From Fomitopsis serialis (lineage: Eukaryota > Basidiomycota > Agaricomycetes > Polyporales > Fomitopsidaceae), in NCBI RefSeq assembly GCF_022376445.1, contig NW_025955724.1:1-12823 (forward strand): DNA of 12,823 nt, read 5' to 3'. Position 1 is the stretch's first letter. Every line of letters begins with the position of its first letter. The translations under genes were made by a program, and so were the position numbers. Shown here in pieces: positions 7,075 through 12,823 of the stretch. The notes beneath the pieces were generated by a model. The model was not told the origin of the DNA. It did no database searches and worked only from the letters and a program-made list of their open reading frames with translations.

Positions 7075-10027
7075 CTAGGCTCGGGCGGTAAATACATGCG
7101 GGTCGCGGTTATTATACGTAGCACGGAAGAGATTTATGTACAGTCTTAATCCTGTCCGTAGCGTCCGTAACAGAGCCCCCACCGCGGCTCGCAAGTCTTG
7201 AGCGATGTCTGACCGTGGCTCCAACTCTAAGAGAATCCTTCCCAACGCGTACCAGTGTTTGAGGCGAATCACGTCGTCGTCGCTATCGAGGCAGCGCGGC
7301 TCGGAGAGGTAGGGTAGTACGATGAGTTCGCCCCCCAGGCTCGTCGTAGACGGTCGCGCACTTCCGCCCATAGGACTCCGCGAGCTTCACTCGAGGTCGC
7401 GTTCCTCAATGCTGGGAGTCGGCCGACCACCAACCGTTCCACGTTGAGTCGGAAGTGATAGGTCCCCAACTCCCATACTTCCCGGTCGACTTCCCCCGGC
7501 GTTGGATTGCGCAGAGGGTGGACCTCTTTGTCCGAGAGCGGACGTACGTTGGACCTCTCGAGTGCCGCCTGCAGATGTTGAGGGGCCTTGAGACGATTCT
7601 TCCAGCCCTTGTGCTTGGTGGGGACCCAAGTTCCCGGGAGCTTGTGCAGGGCGTCGACATGAGTTTGACGCGTCTTCAACCACCGAAGAATCGCAATGTA
7701 CCCGTCGTCACCCTCCATCCGCAAGACAGAAGGGAACGGCATGAGATGCGCATTCTCCGGAGGGAGCTGCGGTTCCGGACCCCGGTCGTGTTCCCAAGCT
7801 AGACGTCCCACGGAGATGCTCGTATCGTCCTCGAAGGGGCGTCGAAGGAAGTCGTCGACCTCGTTAGCCGTGAAGAGAGGCAACTTGGTCCTGACCGGTA
7901 CTCCCGAAGAGAGCGTGATGACGTGGAAGTCGTCCGGGGGAGTGGGATCTCTGGGGATCTGCTCCCTAGTCGAGCTTGACGCCGTCCGAGAGTTGGTCAA
8001 CCTTTCTCCAAGAGGGACGCCTACACGAGCGAAGAGCGAGCGCGGCTCTTCGAATCTGTCGAGAAGGGGACGAGCGGACTGTCGTTCCGCAGGGGAGCTT
8101 CGGGGAAGGCGATCCCCGGTAGGCTGCTCTCTAGACGGTCCGCAAGCGAACGCGTAGGCTTGACCGGCGAGGGTTGCTCTATTCGGTTAATCAAGGAAGG
8201 GGCCGGCGGAGCGATAGGCGGGGCGAACGTGGGCGAATGACGGCGACCGGACTCTGTCCTCGCAAGGCTTCGTCCTCTATCCTCTCGCTCTGCTGTCCTT
8301 CGGCCGGGGAATCGTCGAGGCATGAGGCGGGGAGGAGAGCGAGGACGTCTTGAGCTGGCGTCCGGTCGGTAGGAGTCGCCGGCTCTCCAGTCACGTCGAG
8401 GCGAACGGTCGCGGTAGGAGTGGCGAGGAGGGGAGCGGCGAGGAGTGTTATCGTACGGGCGCGAACCACCGTATTCTCGCGCTGGACGAGGAGGGGAACG
8501 GCGACGTCGAGGAGACCGAGAACGAGATGGTCGACGTTGTCGTCCCCTGGGAGAGGGTGAGCGACCTCGGAGAACAGGAGGATTGCCAGTTCGAGGTACC
8601 ATCGGCGAGGGGTCGGGATCCCTCTGCTTGCCCTTATCAAAGCTCGTCAGCGAGGCGGCGAGGGACTTCTTCTTTGCTCGGGCTCCTGGGTTGGAACCGG
8701 CTCGGGCGAAGGAGGCAGGGAGAACGCCATAGGCGAGTCTCTTCGGAGGGGCGAAGAGTTCGCACCGCTCCGAGGAGGTGTGGCCGGGCAGTCCTCTGTG
8801 AAGATTCTCATCGGCGAGTCACCTCGGAGGGGCGAAGAGTTCGCGCCGCTCCGAGGGGGGGTAACCGGACGATCCTCCGCGATGGCCTCGGGCGCTGATT
8901 GATTGTTCCAGGCGTCTTCGTCCCGGGAAAAATCGTCGAAGAAGGAGCCGCCGGTAGAGTTGACTCGATTCCCGAGGCAGAGGCGGGTGCAAGGGGAGAG
9001 GCGGGATTCCACGCTGGTACCGGAAACTTTACGTAGTTAAAATCCGGGTCTTCATCGGCACTGTCCAATTCATCTTCTTCTTCTCTCAACCTCTTCCTGC
9101 TTTTCTTGTTCGAGGGGGCCTTGGGCGCGTGATCCTCGTCGTCCCAATACTCCAGTAACAGTCGGAGGTCGAGGCGGGCGAGGGACTCTTGGACTACGGT
9201 GGATGGGGGAGGCTTGCGAGTTACGCACCACACGGGGACTCCGAACCAAACCAACCGTTTCAGCACTTCCGCCTCGTTCTCGTCGACCCAGCTTCCGATT
9301 CCGATGATATTGGTAGCGGGCGCGCTCATGTATCCCTCGTCGAATACTAGTTGCAGATATCTCTTATACGAATATCCTCGCAGTTCGAGGAGATGACGCT
9401 GGATGAGGGCTACATCCTTCCGGAAGGGGAATAGTTCTTGAGAGAAGCTGCGGAAGCGGTATAGCGCGTCCTGGACATCCGCAGGACGTAGACGTAGACC
9501 TCGAGGGGGTGAAGGGTCGGCGAGGAAGTAGTCGTTCGCCTTGTGAGTTCGGCCTCGTAGAGGTTCTGGAGCGCGCGAGAGAATTCGGGGGTGGGTACTC
9601 CCCTCATGTTCTGGAAGCTCTTAACGGAGAACGTTCCCTTCCTCCTACCGCGCGCGACGTCGAGGGTTACGTAGGCGGGGTCGACGCCTTCTTCAGTAGG
9701 AGGGACTTCGTAGATGAAAGCGCGGTGCCCTTGCGCACTGGCCCAGTATTGGGGTGGAAGCCCGGCTCGAAGAGACCCGTACGTCCGTCCGCGAAGATCT
9801 CCTCCAATGCGTCCTGTTGAGGAGGGAGCGAGGGCACGTACGGAGCATTAGGCGAGACCGCCCATACGCCGGACTCAAGACGACCGCCGAACGGACCCGG
9901 AGATGCGCTTGGAAGTAAGTCCAAGCCGAGTCGCGGGCGTGGGTCCGGGCAGGCGCGACGCGATAGTCTTGAGGGAGGAAAGAGACTCGCGGAATCGAAG
10001 GAAATTGGACGAGGAGGGGCCGGCCAT
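7075..10027 (-). CDS. Gene 3: large multi-domain orphan protein (~986 aa), read through homopolymer frame steps
   Basis: I do not recognise a named family. The ATG at 10027 has a good context (A at -3, G at +4). Nine overlapping open frames follow end to end, each one base behind the last; the steps fall at mononucleotide runs 9896, 9861, 9751, 9541, 8971, 8673, 8092 and 7331. Approximate layout: residues 1-72 Ser/Arg-rich; 73-300 a globular domain (GRTGLFEPGFHP, AFIYEVPPTEEG, LGIGSWVD-like IIGIGSWVDENEAEVL, GVPVWCVTR); about 306 a basic-acidic NLS-like segment (KKSRKRLREEEDELDSADED); 383-437 two 27-aa repeats; 476-580 an Arg/Ser-rich stretch (RQRRPSRSRSPRRRRSPPRP); 611-677 five short [SP]-L-x-x-R-hydrophobic motifs; 690-986 a second globular domain (WVPTKHKGWKNRLKAPQHLQ, LKHWYALGRILLELEP). 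There is no signal peptide or membrane segment. The RS and NLS-like parts suggest a nuclear or RNA-linked role, which is inference only. Confidence 0.75.
8719..8880 (-). repeat. 81-bp (27-aa) in-frame tandem repeat in gene 3
   Basis: There are two copies, 8800-8880 and 8719-8799. The nearly invariant DNA core at 8825-8856 and 8744-8775 encodes PPRSGANSSPLR. Each unit also has an ED pair near its start and DSPM near its end. The core includes the 11-mer GCGAAGAGTTC, which reappears in the repeat upstream of the gene. Confidence 0.85.
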
Positions 10028-10513
10028 ACTTGTATCGAGCTGCGTACTCGGAAGGAAGGAGACGATGAGGATTCAACGATCGAAGAAACGGATGAAGTTC
10101 GGACAGTCCAAACGTTCACTCGTTCGACGGGGCGGCAAGGAGCGAAGAGTTCACTCGCTTGCGTAGGGGGAGCGACGGAAGAGTAGCAAGGAGCGAAGAG
10201 TTCACTCGCTTGCGTAGGTGAGGCGATGGAAGAGTAGCAAGGAGCGAAGAGTTCACTCGCTTGCGTGGAAAGGGTTATGTAGAGAGAGGGAGAGAGAGAG
10301 CGCGGCGGGCGCTCAAAGTGAACTTGTGGCTGCACTCGCCGCGTCGCGGTCACGTGTTCAGCGTGGGTGGTAGAAGCGCTGACGCGTAGGAGAGGAAGAT
10401 TAGAGGAAAGTAAAGTAGGTATTTCTTAAGGAAGAGAGAGAGAACTATCTACGGTTGTTTTACTACAGGAGTCGTTCTTGTATTTACTACTACTAATCTT
10501 AGTACATGTATTC
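10028..10513 (-). promoter_or_regulatory. Gene 3 upstream region / 3' flank of pol
   Basis: These 486 bp separate the pol stop codon from the gene 3 ATG. On the minus strand they contain a CT-repeat tract (complement of 10281-10300), a second CT tract near 10433-10443, and the 51-bp tandem repeat. These are common features of fungal promoters. I cannot see a polypurine tract next to a TG-starting LTR after pol, which would be expected if the element were complete. No TATA box stands out. Confidence 0.4.
10135..10267. repeat. 51-bp tandem repeat, 2.6 copies
   Basis: Copies start at 10135, 10186 and 10237. The conserved 5' part begins GCAAGGAGCGAAGAGTTC and ends CTCGCTTGCGT, so it opens with GCAAG and closes near its inverse, CTTGC. 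The array lies about 110-240 bp upstream of the gene 3 ATG. 51 is divisible by three and the minus strand is open through it, but no ATG precedes it, so I favour a regulatory or 5' UTR position. Confidence 0.85.
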
Positions 10514-11690
10514 TCAGCGAGTGAGGCCTTGAGAAGTCTTATAATCTCGAAGAATTTCGTGCGCGTTCCGAAGGTGAGCTGCTGGCTCCCAAGTATCGTG
10601 TACGGGTCCGTAGTGTTTCCATCGTACTAGGAACTCTAGTCGGTTTCTCTTTGACCGGTTTCTCCTCCAAGCTACTATGCGTTCCACTTCGTACTCTTCG
10701 GAAGCGAGCAGGTCGGATTGGCGAGGATCCGGCAGCGTAGGCCGGTCTACCCCTTCGTAAGAAGCGTCAGGTTCCCGGTACTTCCGTAGATGTTCGATGC
10801 TGATGACAGGGTTCATAGGGTAAGTGTCGGGAATAGCGAGTCGGTAGACCAGAGGGTTGACTTGTTCTTGGACCGGGAAGGGTCCGAGCATACGTTGTAC
10901 CAGCTTTTTGCCAGTACCCTTTACGTCTACTAGTTCAAGCGAGTGCGGATTCACCAGAACTCGGGAGCCGACCGGAAAAGTTTCGGGTCTTCGTCCCTTG
11001 TTGTAGCTTCGAGCTGCCTGTTCTTGAGCTATGGCTAGGGCGTCACGAGCTCGTTGGCGGTGGAGCTCCATTTCGATGGCAAAGTCGGTGGCGCGCTCGC
11101 TGGCGAGTTGAGGACGTTCTACGTATCGTTCGTCTTTGATCAGGAAATCCAAGGAACCCTTGGGATGGAACCCGTAGAGCAAGAAGTACGGGGTTTGACC
11201 CGTAGCGGAGTGAACGGATGAGTTGTAAGCGTGCGCGAGAGCCGGCAACCATTGCGACCACGTATTCCGGTCTCCTTGGATGTAGGCTCTCAGCATGGTC
11301 TCGATGCGTTGATTCACGATTTCGGTTTGTCCGTCGTGCTGCGGGTGATGCGAGGAGGACAAGCACAGGTGAATTCCCAACTCAGCGGCCACCGCTCTCC
11401 AAAACTCGGACGTCCATCGACCGTCCCGGTCGCAGATGATATGTTCCGGGATGCCGAACCGATAGACGACGTGTTGTACGAACAAGTGAGCGAACTCCAC
11501 GGTGTTCAGAGTGCCTTCGCAAGGTATGAACAGTCCATGCTTCGTGCAGCGGTCTACTACCACTAGCACTGCGTCGTAACCGTCTGACCGCGGCAGACCA
11601 GTGATGAGATCGAAAGAGATCCATTCGAAGGGACGGTTAGGGATAGGATTAGGTCGCAGCAATCCCGCTTTGGCTCTTCGGTCGGTCTTG
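10514..11690 (-). CDS. pol: Integrase catalytic core, GPY/F module and chromodomain
   Basis: The enzyme inserts the element's cDNA into chromosomes. The catalytic triad is visible as D in WISFDLI, D in IICDRDGRW and E in HPQHDGQTEIVNQ, with 59 residues between the two D and 35 between D and E (D-x59-D-x35-E), as in the retroviral-type integrase family. A GPY/F motif follows (MLGPFPVQEQVNPLVYRL). A chromodomain of about 50 residues (YEVERIVAWR, FLVRWKHYGPVHDTWEP) lies next to the C terminus and in this clade targets insertion to chromatin by binding methylated histone H3 (family knowledge). About 390 residues are in one frame with no internal stop. The open frame extends to 11752, but the codons above about 11690 belong to the other frame. 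All key residues are present, so the core appears intact. Confidence 0.95.
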
Positions 11691-12474
11691 ATTTCTGACA
11701 AACGTCGCAGGACATGGCGTAGTCGCGCACGTCTCTCCGGAGGGAAGGCCAAAAGAATCGTTCGTTGATTCTCCAGGCCAGTTTCCTAGGACCTTCGTGA
11801 GCCGACTCATAAGGAGAGTCGTGTAACCGAGCGATTAAGGGGACAACCTCAGTTCTGGGTACGCATAATCTGACGGGGTCGGAGCCGGTACGGATGTACA
11901 GCAGTTTCGAGTCGTCTGTGAAGAAGCACTGTCCGGAGAACCTCTGCAGGCCCGGTTCATTGGCTTTCTTCCATTTGTCTCGGAAGAAAGGGTCCTTCTC
12001 GTAGCCCTTAACGAAGTTGGCCTTGTACTCTGGACTCAACTCTATGAGTAGAGTCGGCAGTGAGACGTCTTTGTCGGGTGAGTACAGGTAACTGGGATCT
12101 TCTGACGCTTCCGTACTTGTCAGACTTGTTACCGGTTGATCTTGAGTCGTGGCGGGGTGAGCTAGACGATTTATGCTTGGACGGGGAGGTGTTCCTCCCG
12201 CGGCTTCGCTATCGTCGTTTGGAAGGGGAGGTGTTCCTCCCGCTTCCTTGCTCGTTCGGCTCTCTGCGTAAACGTAGTCTTGATAGTGGTTGTCTTCGCT
12301 GGCAAGGGGAGGTGTTCCTCCCGCTTCCCAGCTGGTTCTGCTTCCCGCGTGATCGTCCTCTTGTTCGTAGTTGCCCTCGCCTGGAAGGGAAGGTGTTCCT
12401 CCCGCTTCCACGCTATTTTGGCTCTCGGCGTCCGGGAGTTCTTGATCGTTATCTCCTGTGTAGTTACTCCCGCT
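11691..12474 (-). CDS. pol: Integrase H2C2 zinc-binding domain with repeat-bearing N-terminal linker
   Basis: The zinc finger reads LHDSPYESAHEG then SCDVCQK, spacing H-x7-H-x29-C-x2-C, which is the usual integrase N-terminal HHCC domain. It joins the catalytic core after a one-base frame change at about 11688-11689 (a short T run on the plus strand). Upstream is a hydrophilic linker of roughly 150 residues with no conserved domain. It contains four copies of an AGGTPP motif, some in a 27-aa unit that also has SRTS. Such a repeat block between RNase H and integrase is not a standard feature of chromovirus pol as I know it. Confidence 0.88.
12188..12405 (-). repeat. 81/42-bp in-frame repeats in the pol linker
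   Basis: The word GGTGTTCCTCCCGC starts at 12188, 12230, 12311 and 12392, spacings 42, 81 and 81 bp. On the minus strand it encodes AGGTP, and the longer units add an acidic, Asn/Tyr/Gln-rich stretch and SRTS. All spacings are multiples of three. Confidence 0.9.
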
Positions 12475-12485
12475 CCCCGCCCCCC

Positions 12486-12823
12486 ACGCTGAAGCCTAAA
12501 GTGTCGTGGTGAGCGGTGGAAAATCCGGTCGACGGTGGGGTAGCTTCAAGCACTGTTTCCCATGAGGCGTGGACCGACGCAGCGGCCGTCAGTCTTGTAG
12601 CGGGAGTACGGTCGGCTGCAGCTTCCGCGGCTTCCGGGGTAGCTTGGTCCGGAATGATGGGGACTGAGCGATCCTCCTGTGGTGATTGGTGGTCCGGTGG
12701 TAGACGGGGTAGCCGAGATAGTGGGTCCACGTTGGAATGAACGCGTCCGGCGCGGTGTACGATGTCTAGGTATGGCATGAACGCCGCGAAGACCGCCCCC
12801 AGGCCGCTAGTCGTCTGTTGGTG
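12486..12823 (-). CDS. pol: C-terminal end of RNase H and start of the linker (partial)
   Basis: The motif DIVHRAGRVHSNVDPLSRLP is the hallmark end of the RNase H domain of Ty3/gypsy pol, where the His and Asp contribute to the active-site region. It is preceded by NRRLAAWG in the frame one base away, with the switch at the C run 12796-12800. After SRLPR a Pro/Ala/Thr-rich linker runs to a stop near 12464, where two G runs on the minus strand restore the frame of the next part if each is one base short. RNase H degrades the RNA strand during reverse transcription (family knowledge). The 5' end is outside the window. Confidence 0.85.

Larger units (their letters stand above)
10514..12823 (-). 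mobile_element. Ty3/gypsy chromovirus LTR retrotransposon, 3' half of pol (partial)
   Basis: Order on the minus strand: RNase H C-terminus, linker, H2C2 zinc finger, DDE integrase core, GPY/F motif, chromodomain, stop at 10514. This order and the chromodomain define a chromovirus (Metaviridae). Gag, protease and reverse transcriptase would lie beyond 12823. No LTR is recognisable after the stop codon. The frame is interrupted at about 12796-12800, at 12475-12485 and at about 11688, each at a mononucleotide run. Confidence 0.93.

Noticed and set aside
7331..7336. Programmed -1 ribosomal frameshift in gene 3
   Set aside because: Eight such sites in one gene are not plausible, and the run here does not match the X XXY YYZ slippery pattern in the incoming frame.
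7075..10027. Introns as the cause of the gene 3 frame changes
   Set aside because: The neighbouring frames overlap or abut at the switch points with no non-coding gap. One alternative near 9814-9896 (GTCCGT donor, CTAAT, CAACAG acceptor) is possible for the first two steps only.
10142..10254. Heat-shock-element-like GAA...TTC in the 51-bp repeats
   Set aside because: The gap is three bases rather than the required two, and there is no third GAA unit in register.

Overview
The window looks like a gene-poor, transposon-rich stretch of a filamentous basidiomycete (probably Agaricomycete) nuclear genome. The evidence is a Ty3/gypsy chromovirus pol, GC-rich coding sequence, and very short spliceosomal introns (53, 63 and 65 nt) with GTAAGC/GTGAGT/GTGCGT donors, CTAAC/CTGAC/CTGAT branch sites and TAG/CAG acceptors. 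All convincing coding sequence is on the minus strand; the long plus-strand open frames are shadows.

Layout, left to right. 558-2621: a spliced, proline-rich orphan gene (gene 1) whose middle carries a 29-aa repeat and which has a CxxC...CxxC...C cluster; its reading frame is broken in several places. 3072-3868: a clean two-exon orphan gene (gene 2, 243 aa). About 4.50-4.93 kb: a degenerate tetranucleotide array between two 47-bp direct repeats that each hold a hairpin. 5.05-7.0 kb: AT-richer DNA with one unresolved coding-like patch (5.67-6.23 kb), several perfect stem-loops and an iterated 9-mer. 7075-10027: one large orphan protein (gene 3, about 986 aa) with two apparently globular ends joined by a disordered middle (basic/acidic NLS-like segment, 27-aa repeats, an RS-rich stretch, and a run of short [S/P]-L-x-x-R-hydrophobic motifs). 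10135-10267: a 51-bp tandem repeat just upstream of gene 3. 10514-12823: the 3' part of a chromovirus pol (end of RNase H, repeat-bearing linker, H2C2 zinc finger, DDE integrase, GPY/F, chromodomain), entering from beyond the right edge.

The most striking signal is that gene 3 is read through nine frame segments that step in the same direction eight times. Each step is accounted for by one missing base, and at each one I located a mononucleotide run at the junction. Pol shows the same kind of break. This looks more like homopolymer under-calling in the assembly than pseudogene decay, so gene 3 is probably an intact, under-annotated gene. Gene 1 does not fit this rule as cleanly.

The genes do not form a pathway I can name. 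They are best read as a transposon remnant next to three members of uncharacterised fungal protein families.
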